Part shown: positions 1 to 6,520 of the stretch, piece by piece
Position numbering within the stretch: position 1 is the stretch's first letter
Layout: each line of letters opens with the position of its first letter
DNA from: Acidimicrobiales bacterium
Lineage (GTDB): Bacteria; Actinomycetota; Acidimicrobiia; Acidimicrobiales; Palsa-688
Assembly (NCBI GenBank): GCA_019241495.1
Contig: JAFAWZ010000170.1
Coordinates: forward strand, 1-8,726
Reading direction: 5' to 3'
Length of the DNA stretch: 8,726 nucleotides
Program-made: the position numbers and the translations under genes
The notes under the pieces: model-generated
Told to the model about the DNA's origin: nothing
Seen by the model: the letters and a program-made list of their open reading frames with translations, nothing else
The model's database searches: none

Positions 1-459
1 GGCCCGCTCGGGCCACTCGAGGTGGCCGATCAGCTGTGGGTCGCCCGGTGGCTGTTGCACCGCGTCGGCGAGGACATGGGGATCTCGGTGACCCTCGATC
101 CCAAGCCCATCCGGGGAGACTGGAACGGGGCCGGATGCCACACCAACTTCTCGACCAAGGCCATGCGGGAGGGCTACGACGCGGTCGTCGCGGCGTGCGA
201 GGCGCTCGGCAAGAACGCCGATGAGCACGTCTCGGCCTACGGGCACGGCATCGAGGATCGCCTCACCGGCCATCACGAGACCGCCCACTTCAGCGAGTTC
301 AGCTACGGGGTCTCCGACAGGGGCGCCTCGGTTCGTATTCCCTGGCAGGTAGCGCTCGATGGCAAGGGCTACATCGAGGATCGGCGGCCCAACGCCAACA
401 TGGATCCCTATGTCGTGACGAGGCTCATCGTCAACACCTGCTGCAGCGCCCTGGCCTGA
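1..459 (+). CDS. glnII: Glutamine synthetase type II, C-terminal part (5' end outside window)
   Basis: This is the last 152 residues of a type II (eukaryote-like) glutamine synthetase, which makes glutamine from glutamate, ammonia and ATP in the cytoplasm. The frame is open to the left edge, so the GTG at 22 is an internal valine and not the start. Family landmarks are in order: GPLGPLEVADQLWVARWLL at the beginning, a VTLDPKPI strand, the NGAGCHTNFST active-site segment (visible residues 42-52), an LTGHHET stretch, then FSYGVSDRGASVRIP and EDRRPNANMDPY near the end. These match the usual C-terminal half of GSII and do not resemble GSI. The family is usually about 330-370 residues, so more than half is missing. 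The downstream gene is a GSI on the same strand, 70 bases away. GSII enzymes are not adenylylated, so the two isozymes are likely controlled differently (inference). Confidence 0.95.
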   Translation, partial: GPLGPLEVADQLWVARWLLHRVGEDMGISVTLDPKPIRGDWNGAGCHTNFSTKAMREGYDAVVAACEALGKNADEHVSAYGHGIEDRLTGHHETAHFSEFSYGVSDRGASVRIPWQVALDGKGYIEDRRPNANMDPYVVTRLIVNTCCSALA

Positions 460-470
460 GCCGCTACCTT

Positions 471-501
471 GGCCGGCGGCAACGGTGCGTCGTCGCCGGC
501 C
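471..501 (+). other. GC-rich hairpin between the two glutamine synthetase genes
   Basis: GGCCGGCG at 471-478 is perfectly repeated in inverted form as CGCCGGCC at 494-501. Two further pairs (one G-U) extend the stem to 10 base pairs with an 11-base loop. It begins 12 bases after the type II gene stops and ends 14 bases before the ribosome binding site of the type I gene. No T-run follows, so it is not a classical intrinsic terminator. It could be a U-less actinobacterial terminator, an mRNA processing or stability element that separates the two expression levels, or chance in GC-rich DNA. Confidence 0.4.
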
Positions 502-515
502 GGTCCCAACCATTC

Positions 516-521
516 AGGGGG
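516..521 (+). promoter_or_regulatory. Ribosome binding site deciding the glnA start
   Basis: AGGGGG lies 8 bases before the ATG at 530. The frame is open further upstream to a GTG at 485. That extension would add 15 residues that include an RRRRPVP stretch not found in GSI proteins, and the start at 485 has no purine-rich site before it. The ATG at 530 also gives the normal GSI N-terminus. Confidence 0.7.
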
Positions 522-529
522 TTGAGTCA

Positions 530-1960
530 ATGGGTTTTGCCAAGCGCACACCGGAAGAGGTCCTGAGCCTGGTCCAGTCGGAAGGTGTCGAGATCATCGA
601 CTTCCGGTTCTCGGACCTGCCCGGTCTCATGCAGCACTACTCGATGCCGGCCCACGAGCTGACCATCGACAGCTTCGAGGAGGGCTCCGGCTTCGACGGG
701 TCGTCCATCCGGGGCTTCCAGGAGATCCAGGAGTCGGACATGCTCCTCGTGCCCGACCCCAACACGGCGGTGGTCGACCCGTTCCGCCAGCACAAGACTC
801 TGAACCTCAACTGTTGGGTGAGGGATCCGGTGACGGGTGAGTCCTACTCTCGCGATCCCCGTTATGTCGCCAAGAAAGCGGAGGACTACCTCGTCTCCAC
901 CGGGGTGGCCGACACGGCCTACTTCGGGCCCGAGGCGGAGTTCTTCATCTTCAACGACATTCGCTTCGACCAGAACTCCCACCAGGGCTTCTACTTCATC
1001 GATTCGGTGGAGGGCATCTGGAACTCAGGCCGCGACGAAGGGCCCAACCTGGGCTTCAAGCCCCGTCACAAGGAGGGGTACTTCCCGGTCCCCCCCATGG
1101 ACCATTTCCAGGACCTGCGCTCGGAGATGATCCTGGTCATGGAGCGCCTCGGGATCGAGATCGAGATCCAGCACCACGAGGTCGGCACCGCCGGGCAGGC
1201 CGAGATCGACATGCGCTTCGACACGTTGTCGACCATGGCGGACAAGCTGATGCTCTACAAGTACGTGGTCAAGAGCGTGGCCCGCGAGCACGGGCTGTCG
1301 GCCACGTTCATGCCCAAGCCGATCTTCGCCGACAACGGGTCAGGCATGCACGTGCACTCGTCGCTCTGGAAGGGCGGAGAGCCTCTCTTCTACTCCGAGC
1401 TGGGCTACGCCGGCCTGTCGGATATCGGGCGGTGGTACATCGGCGGGTTGTTGGCCCACGCACCCGCCATCTTGGCCTTTGCCGCCCCGACGACCAACAG
1501 CTACAAGCGCCTCGTGCCGGGCTACGAAGCGCCGGTGAACCTGGTGTACAGCCAACGGAACCGTTCCGCGGCCTGCCGCATCCCGCTCTATTCGAAGAGC
1601 CCGAAGGCTAAGCGGGTGGAGTTCCGTTGTCCTGACCCGTCGTGCAACCCTTACCTGGCGTTCTCCGCCATCTTGATGGCGGGGCTGGACGGGGTGCAGA
1701 ACAAGATCGAGCCGCCCGACCCGGTCGACAAGGATCTCTACGATCTACCCCCCGAGGAGCTGGCCCAGGTCCCCACTGTGCCGGGTTCGCTCGACGAGTC
1801 ACTCCGGGCGCTGGAGAACGACAACGACTTCCTGCGCGCTGGCGGCGTGTTTACCGACGACCTCATCGAGACGTGGATATCGTACAAGCGCGAGCACGAG
1901 ATTGACCCGGTTCGGCTGCGCCCCCATCCCTGGGAGTTCATGCTCTACTACGACATCTAG
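530..1960 (+). CDS. glnA: Glutamine synthetase type I (beta subtype), complete
   Basis: This 476-residue protein is the dodecameric bacterial glutamine synthetase, the main entry of ammonia into glutamine. Its length is normal for GSI-beta (about 470-478). The N-terminal beta-grasp domain carries FDGSSI at residues 55-60. The catalytic domain has the metal-ligand strand GPEAEFF (E135 and E137), HHEVGTAGQAE, the ATP-binding segment KPIFADNGSGMHVH (263-276), and NRSAACRIP near the glutamate site. The C-terminus ends in HPWEFMLYYDI, close to the mycobacterial and streptomycete form. DLYDLPPEE places the adenylylation tyrosine at residue 404, so activity is probably reduced by GlnE-type adenylylation under nitrogen excess (known for the family; glnE is not in this window). 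It starts 70 bases after the type II gene on the same strand. The ATG at 530 is chosen because of the AGGGGG site before it. Confidence 0.97.
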   Translation: MGFAKRTPEEVLSLVQSEGVEIIDFRFSDLPGLMQHYSMPAHELTIDSFEEGSGFDGSSIRGFQEIQESDMLLVPDPNTAVVDPFRQHKTLNLNCWVRDPVTGESYSRDPRYVAKKAEDYLVSTGVADTAYFGPEAEFFIFNDIRFDQNSHQGFYFIDSVEGIWNSGRDEGPNLGFKPRHKEGYFPVPPMDHFQDLRSEMILVMERLGIEIEIQHHEVGTAGQAEIDMRFDTLSTMADKLMLYKYVVKSVAREHGLSATFMPKPIFADNGSGMHVHSSLWKGGEPLFYSELGYAGLSDIGRWYIGGLLAHAPAILAFAAPTTNSYKRLVPGYEAPVNLVYSQRNRSAACRIPLYSKSPKAKRVEFRCPDPSCNPYLAFSAILMAGLDGVQNKIEPPDPVDKDLYDLPPEELAQVPTVPGSLDESLRALENDNDFLRAGGVFTDDLIETWISYKREHEIDPVRLRPHPWEFMLYYDI

Positions 1961-2292
1961 GGGAGAATCCCTTGTGGTCATTGGGCTATGGGAGTCCACC
2001 GAGCCAATAACCCCACAGACACCCCACACGACGCAGAGAGGAGTGCACCGACCGAGGCTTGCGTCGCGCCCGATGCTCGGACACGGCCATTCAGACGGTT
2101 CGGGTTCGACGTCCCGTCACGTCTGATGATGAAGCCACGCAAGAACCAGTGTCTTTTGAGGGCTCCGCTGGCTGGGCGACGCCTGGGCTGCTCTGGCCGT
2201 TGTGTCACTATTACCTGGGGTGGCGGACGTGACTGGATGGCGGGCGGATGGTTACCCGTCCTGGCCGACACCGGCGCACCTACGCTTCGTGT
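1961..2292. other. Non-coding stretch between glnA and the SARP gene
   Basis: These 332 bases have no open frame with recognisable protein content on either strand; the long open frames crossing them are low-complexity shadows. A weak stem just after glnA (1980-1987 with 2002-2008, one bulged G) has no T-run, so no confident terminator can be named. A much better dyad lies at 2091-2126 and is listed separately. GTCAC at 2204-2208 and GTGAC at 2229-2233 form a short inverted repeat of doubtful meaning. The last 12 bases hold the proposed -10 element of the regulator gene. The stretch marks the boundary between housekeeping nitrogen genes and the accessory locus. Confidence 0.5.
2091..2126. repeat. 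Inverted repeat / nested hairpin upstream of the SARP gene
   Basis: TCAGACG at 2091-2097 is matched by CGTCTGA at 2120-2126 (perfect 7-base arms). Inside is a second stem, CGGG at 2101-2104 with CCCG at 2113-2116. A symmetric 3x3 internal loop separates the two stems, and the inner loop is 8 bases. As RNA it would be a stable two-tier hairpin 131 bases after the glnA stop, and it could be a U-less terminator. As DNA it could be an operator for a dimeric regulator of the SARP gene, whose start is 167 bases further on. No T-run follows. Which role applies cannot be told from sequence. Confidence 0.4.
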
Positions 2293-2293
2293 G
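2281..2293 (+). promoter_or_regulatory. Possible -10 element giving a leaderless SARP transcript
   Basis: TACGCT at 2281-2286 fits the actinobacterial -10 consensus TANNNT. The first base of the GTG at 2293 lies exactly 7 bases after its last base, where transcription normally begins. No ribosome binding site precedes this GTG or the in-frame ATG at 2248. Together these suggest a leaderless mRNA starting at the GTG, which is common in actinobacteria. No convincing -35 hexamer is visible, so an activator may be required. Confidence 0.4.
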
Positions 2294-5200
2294 TGACCAA
2301 CCCGAGCGATGCCACGGTCGGTGAGGGACCCCTTCGGGTGCGTGTGCTCGGCGGTTTCGCCCTGGAGGGGATCGACGAGAGGGCGCTGGGGACCAGAAAA
2401 GCGAGGTTGCTGCTGAAGCGGCTGGCGGTGGCGGCGGGCCGGCCTGTGGCCGCCGACGAGCTGGCGGAGGTCTTGTGGCCTGACCGTCCGCCTAAACAGC
2501 CGGCTGACCAGGTGAGTGTGTTGGTGAGCCGGTTGCGGGCGGTTTTGGGTTCGGGGCGGCTTCCCCGCTCGGACGCCGGCTACTGCTTGGCGGCTGACTG
2601 GTTCGATCTGGTCGAGTTGGAACGCCGGGTCGCCGACCTCGAGGAGCGGACAGGTTTGGGAGAGCGAGCCTCGGCGTTGGCAGCCGCGCATGCCGCCCTG
2701 GCTCTGGCCGTCGGTGGCCTGATCCCGGAGGAGGACGGCGACTGGCTGGACGAGGCCCGGCCGGGGGTGGACCGGCTGGTGGCCCGGGCCCGCCTGCTGG
2801 CTGGGGAGGCAGCTTTTGCGGCCGGCGAGTTCGGGGCGGCGCGGGCGGCTGCCCAGTCAGTGCTGGACGGTGATCCGTATGACGAGGCGGCCCTACGGCT
2901 GGTGATGCGGGCGGACGCTGCGGCCGGCCGGCCCGGGGCGGCCCTGGCTGCCTACGCCACGGTTCGCCATCGCCTGTCGGAGGACCTCGGTGCCGATCCG
3001 GCGCCCGAGACCGAGCAGCTGCACACGGCGATCGTACGCGGCGAGTTCACCACGGCCTCCGATGCCGATGATCGCACGCCGGAGCTGGTCGGGCGTGAGG
3101 GCGAGATCGAACTTCTCGACGCGCTCCTGGCACGGGCCGCGGGCGCGGCGGCGGCCGGGGCGGTGATCGAGGCGGAAGCCGGGATGGGGAAGAGCGCGCT
3201 GCTCTCGGCGTGGATGTCGCGGGCGACCCGGCAGGCGTTGGTCATCTCAAGCCGTTGCGATGAGCTCGGAGGAGATCTGCCGCTGCAACCGATCGTCGAC
3301 GGGCTCGCCGCCTACCTGGACGGTCTCGGCCGGCAGGCCACGGGCGAACTGCTCGGCGGCGAGGCAGCGATCCTCGATCCGCTGCTGGGCCGGGCGACGC
3401 CCCGGGCCGTGGGGGCCACAACGGTGACCGACATGGAGGCGGGCCGGGCGGTGCTCTTCGCCGCCTTGTCGGCTGTGCTTCGCCGTGCAGCTGGCGAACG
3501 CCCGCTGGTTGTGATCGTCGATGACTTGCATCAGGCTGCCCCCGGCACGGCGGAGTTCCTGGCGTTTTGTCTGCGGCGTATGTCGTCGACGATGGTGGTC
3601 GCGGCGCGCCGCCCAGAGCCCGGACCGGACTTGCCGGCGGCGCGGCGCCTGGTGCTCGGCCCGCTCAGCCTCGCCGACACCGACCGCCTCGTCGGCGCGG
3701 AGCGTGCTCCGGCGCTGCATGAGCGCAGCGGCGGTCACCCGTTGTTTCTGCGCGAGCTGGCTACCGCGTCCGATGACGAACTGCCCGGCTCGCTGATCGC
3801 TTCGGTCACGGCCCGGCTCGAAGGTCTGGGCGGTGGGGCCGCATCGATTCAAGTGGCGGCCTTATGCGGGAGCGAGGTAGACGCAGCGCTTGTTGCCGAC
3901 GTCTCAGGTCGGCCTGTGCCGGTCGTGCTCGACGACCTCGAATGGGCCGCGAGGACCGGACTGCTGCATCCGAGAGGAGCGGCTCTGGCGTTCAGCCATG
4001 AGCTGGTCCGGGAGGCGATCGAAGCAGGGGCTTCGCCACCGCGGCGAGCAGAAGTCCACCGCGCCGCGGTTGCCGCACTGGCCCGCCGCCCCGAGACCGA
4101 CCCGCTGGCGCTGGCCCGCCACGCCCGCCTCGGCGGTGATCCCGCCGTCGCCGCCCAGGCCCTGGTCGCCGCCGCCCAGGCGGCCGCCGAGCGGTTCGAG
4201 GCGGCGACAGCCGAGCAGCTGCTCGACCAGGCGATCGAGCTGTACGATTCGCCGGCGGCCCGGCGGGCCCGGGGCCAGCTGCGCCTGGCCCGCCTGGATC
4301 TCGACGCCGCCCGCCGGGACGCGCTTCGGGCGATCGATCTCGGCGCCGGGGTCGAGGGGTTCGAGCTCGCCGGCTGGGTCGCCTACTACGGGCGCGACTA
4401 CGACGCCGCGCTCGGTTACGCAGACGAAGGGGTGGAGCGGGCCGGCGACCCTGGGATACGAGCGAGCTGCTTGGCGCTGGCCGGACGCATCCGCCACACC
4501 CGCGGGCAACTGGCGGAGGCGGCGGCCCGATTGGAGGAGGGTGTGGCGGTCGCGCCGGCCCCGATCCGCGGCATGGTCCAAGTCTGGTACGCCCAGCTGC
4601 TGGCACATCGGGGCGAACCCGATCGAGCCGCCGAGGTGGCCCGCCGCGGTGTGCTCGACCCGCACCTGGCCCACCCGTTCGCCGGGGGGCACGGACGCTT
4701 CACGCTCGCCTACGCCCACGGCGTCGTCGGCCGATGGGGGGCAGCGTTGGAAGCAGTCGATGAGCTGGATGCGCTGGTCGCGCGCCAAGGCGATCGGCGG
4801 TTCCCTCCGGTGGCTGCGAACATGCGCGGCTGGCTACTGCGCGGCGCCGGCCTGTTGAATGAAGCGTGCGAGCTTCACGAATTGGCGGTGGCGTCTGATC
4901 CCGGGCCGACCTTCCAAGAAGCCCGCTACGCCGGACTGTTGGACCTGGCCGAATGCCACCTGGCCTTCGCGCGACTCGACCAGGCCGCAGCAGCGGTCGA
5001 CTCCGCTCGAGGTGTGATCGATTGGACCGGGTCGATGTCCTGGAGGCACCGCAACCGTTACCGCCTCCTCGCCGACCGGGTAGCCGCCCTCGCCGGCCAC
5101 CACCGCGACGCCGCCGCCGACGCCCGGGCGGTCGCGGCAGGGGCCGAGGAGCGAGGCGACCTGCGCTACCACTATCGGGGGCTGGTCGTAGCCGCGACTA

Positions 5201-5454
5201 TCGATGCCCGCTCAGGCGAAACGGTCGACCTTGAAACGCTCGGGCAGCTGGTAGAGCGGTTCGTGCCGCTTTGCGGGCCGGACGGTTGGCGGGACCTGGC
5301 CGAGCTCGCGGCCGCTACCGGATGCTTCGAGATCTGGCAGCAGGCTGAAAATCAAGCGTCGATCATCCTGGCCGCAGCTGCCGCCCGCCCCGACGTCGAC
5401 GGTCATCGGGTCGCCGACGCCGTCCGTCGCCAGCTGGACCGGCTCAAGCCATGA
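2293..5454 (+). CDS. Large SARP-family transcriptional activator (winged helix, BTAD, AAA ATPase, TPR-like)
   Basis: This is a 1053-residue regulator of the SARP/AfsR type; such proteins activate adjacent, often specialised-metabolism, genes by binding direct repeats over the -35 region. Residues 14-95 form an OmpR-like winged helix, opening with LRVRVLGGF and including ALGTRKARLLLKRLA and the recognition-helix region VSVLVSRLRAVLG. Residues about 100-245 are the all-helical BTAD, ending in SEDLGADPAPETEQLHTAI. The ATPase opens with LVGREGEIELL (from about 265), has a P-loop EAGMGKS with K300 and S301, and a Walker B VVIVDDLH with D410 and D411. The alanine- and arginine-rich rest (about 600-990) looks like TPR helices. 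There is no C-terminal LuxR helix-turn-helix, so it is not a LAL regulator. The first P-loop glycine (position 294) is alanine. One TTA leucine codon occurs at 3862-3864. The GTG at 2293 is preferred over the ATG at 2248 because the added residues look non-conserved and a -10 sits properly before the GTG. Likely targets are the repeats at 5469-5486 and 7330-7347. Confidence 0.88.
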   Translation: MTNPSDATVGEGPLRVRVLGGFALEGIDERALGTRKARLLLKRLAVAAGRPVAADELAEVLWPDRPPKQPADQVSVLVSRLRAVLGSGRLPRSDAGYCLAADWFDLVELERRVADLEERTGLGERASALAAAHAALALAVGGLIPEEDGDWLDEARPGVDRLVARARLLAGEAAFAAGEFGAARAAAQSVLDGDPYDEAALRLVMRADAAAGRPGAALAAYATVRHRLSEDLGADPAPETEQLHTAIVRGEFTTASDADDRTPELVGREGEIELLDALLARAAGAAAAGAVIEAEAGMGKSALLSAWMSRATRQALVISSRCDELGGDLPLQPIVDGLAAYLDGLGRQATGELLGGEAAILDPLLGRATPRAVGATTVTDMEAGRAVLFAALSAVLRRAAGERPLVVIVDDLHQAAPGTAEFLAFCLRRMSSTMVVAARRPEPGPDLPAARRLVLGPLSLADTDRLVGAERAPALHERSGGHPLFLRELATASDDELPGSLIASVTARLEGLGGGAASIQVAALCGSEVDAALVADVSGRPVPVVLDDLEWAARTGLLHPRGAALAFSHELVREAIEAGASPPRRAEVHRAAVAALARRPETDPLALARHARLGGDPAVAAQALVAAAQAAAERFEAATAEQLLDQAIELYDSPAARRARGQLRLARLDLDAARRDALRAIDLGAGVEGFELAGWVAYYGRDYDAALGYADEGVERAGDPGIRASCLALAGRIRHTRGQLAEAAARLEEGVAVAPAPIRGMVQVWYAQLLAHRGEPDRAAEVARRGVLDPHLAHPFAGGHGRFTLAYAHGVVGRWGAALEAVDELDALVARQGDRRFPPVAANMRGWLLRGAGLLNEACELHELAVASDPGPTFQEARYAGLLDLAECHLAFARLDQAAAAVDSARGVIDWTGSMSWRHRNRYRLLADRVAALAGHHRDAAADARAVAAGAEERGDLRYHYRGLVVAATIDARSGETVDLETLGQLVERFVPLCGPDGWRDLAELAAATGCFEIWQQAENQASIILAAAAARPDVDGHRVADAVRRQLDRLKP

Positions 5455-5510
5455 CCGAACCCCGAACTGCAAACCGGCTGCAAACCGCGGTAGCCATCAT
5501 CTTGCTATGA
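5451..5510 (+). other. Possible 19-codon mini-cistron linking SARP and kinase genes
   Basis: An ATG at 5451 overlaps the SARP stop as ATGA. Its frame encodes MTEPRTANRLQTAVAIILL and ends at TGA 5508-5510, which overlaps the kinase ATG (5507) again as ATGA. The mini-frame therefore fills the whole intergenic gap in the third reading phase with a 4-base overlap at each end, the arrangement typical of translational coupling. It has no ribosome binding site of its own and runs through the SARP operator repeats, so chance is quite possible. Confidence 0.2.
5469..5500 (+). promoter_or_regulatory. SARP-type promoter/operator of the kinase operon
   Basis: GCAAACC occurs at 5469-5475 and again at 5480-5486, an 11-base period. 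The similarity extends to CTGCAAACCG on both copies. Eight bases after the second copy is CATCAT (5495-5500), a -10-like hexamer with the key A2 and T6. The position of a -35 at 17-base spacing (5472-5477, AACCGG) lies within the repeats and does not resemble TTGACA. SARP activators are known to bind direct repeats of one helical turn that replace the -35, with the last repeat 8 bases from the -10. The predicted transcription start is about 5507, the A of the kinase ATG, so the mRNA would be leaderless; indeed no ribosome binding site is present. The same arrangement recurs at 7330-7361. Confidence 0.75.
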
Positions 5511-6520
5511 CTTCCGGACCTGTCACCGAGCTGCTGGCCGGGGCCTCTACCCGGGAGGCGATCCGCCCTTCGGATGGGAAGAGCAGTTCCAGCTTCGAGC
5601 GGGTGACCATCGACGGGCGGCGCTACTTCCTCAAACGGCTCAGCCCGGCCACTGATTGGATCATGCGGGTCACCGGCGACCACGTCCATCGCCCCTACCT
5701 CATCTGGCAGGGCGGGCTCATCGACCGGGTCCCCGCCTGCATCGACCACACCGTGGTGGCCATGCAAGTCGACGGCGCAGGTGACGATGCGGTGCTGTCC
5801 ACCCTCATGCGAGACGTGGCCGAGCACCTGATCCCCGAAGGCGACGCCCAGGTGTCGCCAGGCCAACATGAGGGATTCATCGACCACATGGCCCAGCTGT
5901 CGTCGACGTTTTGGGGGTTCACCGACACCATCGGCGGCCTCACCACCATGGCGGAGCGGCTGCAGTTCTTCGACGCCCCCAACGTGGCCCGCGAGCTGGC
6001 CGTCCCGGAGCCCCCGGGGCCGATCGTGGCCGCCGACGCTGGATGGCGGGCGCTTCCCGACCGGTCGCCGGCCCTGGCCGAACTGGCCCAAGTGGTGCAA
6101 CAAGACCCGACGTTGCTCACCGCCCCCCTAGCCGAAACTCCGACGACGTTCCTGCACGGCGACTGGAAGATGGGCAACCTGGGCCGCCACACAAGCGGGC
6201 GGACCATCCTGTTGGACTGGGCCTATCCCGGTTCGGGCCCGGCGTGTTGGGACCTTTGCTGGTACCTGGCGCTAAACCGGGCCCGGCTGCCAGAGAGCAA
6301 AGAAGCCGCCATCGACCGCTTCCGCGCCGCCCTGGAGCGCCGCGGGATCGATACCGCCGGCTGGTTCGACCGTCAGCTCGATCTGTGCCTGGCCGCCATC
6401 ATGGTCACCTTCGGGTGGGAGAAAGCGCTCGGCGACGAAGACGAGCTGCGCTGGTGGGAGACCCACGTCACCCAAGCAGTTGCGCGCCAGGGCGTCGACC
6501 TTCCCGAGCGCGCCGGGTGA
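5507..6520 (+). CDS. Aminoglycoside/choline kinase-fold phosphotransferase
   Basis: This 337-residue cytoplasmic protein has the protein-kinase-like fold of the APH/choline kinase family, which transfers phosphate from ATP to a hydroxyl of a small molecule. The N-lobe has the strand RYFLKRL with the ATP-binding lysine K43. The C-lobe has the catalytic loop FLHGDWKMGNLG, with base D219 and metal ligand N224, followed by ILLDWAYPGSGPACWDLCWYL with the second metal ligand D237. All catalytic residues are present, so it should be active. The substrate is not readable; an antibiotic, a pathway intermediate or a self-resistance target are all possible. Its stop overlaps the GTG of the next gene by 4 bases, so the two are surely co-translated. 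A SARP-type promoter lies immediately upstream, and the ATG at 5507 is 7 bases after its -10, implying a leaderless message. Alternative starts further in would cut into the N-lobe. Confidence 0.85.
   Translation: MTSGPVTELLAGASTREAIRPSDGKSSSSFERVTIDGRRYFLKRLSPATDWIMRVTGDHVHRPYLIWQGGLIDRVPACIDHTVVAMQVDGAGDDAVLSTLMRDVAEHLIPEGDAQVSPGQHEGFIDHMAQLSSTFWGFTDTIGGLTTMAERLQFFDAPNVARELAVPEPPGPIVAADAGWRALPDRSPALAELAQVVQQDPTLLTAPLAETPTTFLHGDWKMGNLGRHTSGRTILLDWAYPGSGPACWDLCWYLALNRARLPESKEAAIDRFRAALERRGIDTAGWFDRQLDLCLAAIMVTFGWEKALGDEDELRWWETHVTQAVARQGVDLPERAG

Noticed and set aside
465..470. TACCTT as a possible -10 for glnA
   Set aside because: It fits TANNNT, but no -35-like sequence is at the right distance and such hexamers occur often by chance.
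1980..2008. Stem with arms ATTGGGCT and AGCCAAT as the glnA terminator
   Set aside because: It has a bulged G, a 14-base loop and no T-run after it; too weak to call.
1978..2691. 237-codon open frame on the minus strand crossing the gap before the SARP gene
   Set aside because: Low-complexity composition, no recognisable domain, and it overlaps the conserved SARP winged helix. It is an antisense shadow.
3904..4788. 294-codon open frame on the minus strand inside the SARP gene, and a 322-codon + strand frame at 3890-4858
   Set aside because: Both are shadows of strong codon bias in the TPR-like region; neither has domain motifs or a convincing start signal.
5911..6516. N-terminal extension of the first methyltransferase, which would lengthen it to 461 residues
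   Set aside because: The extension lies wholly inside the kinase gene in another frame, is rich in Arg, Pro and Gly like other GC shadows, and the GTGA overlap at 6517 gives a normal methyltransferase N-terminus.
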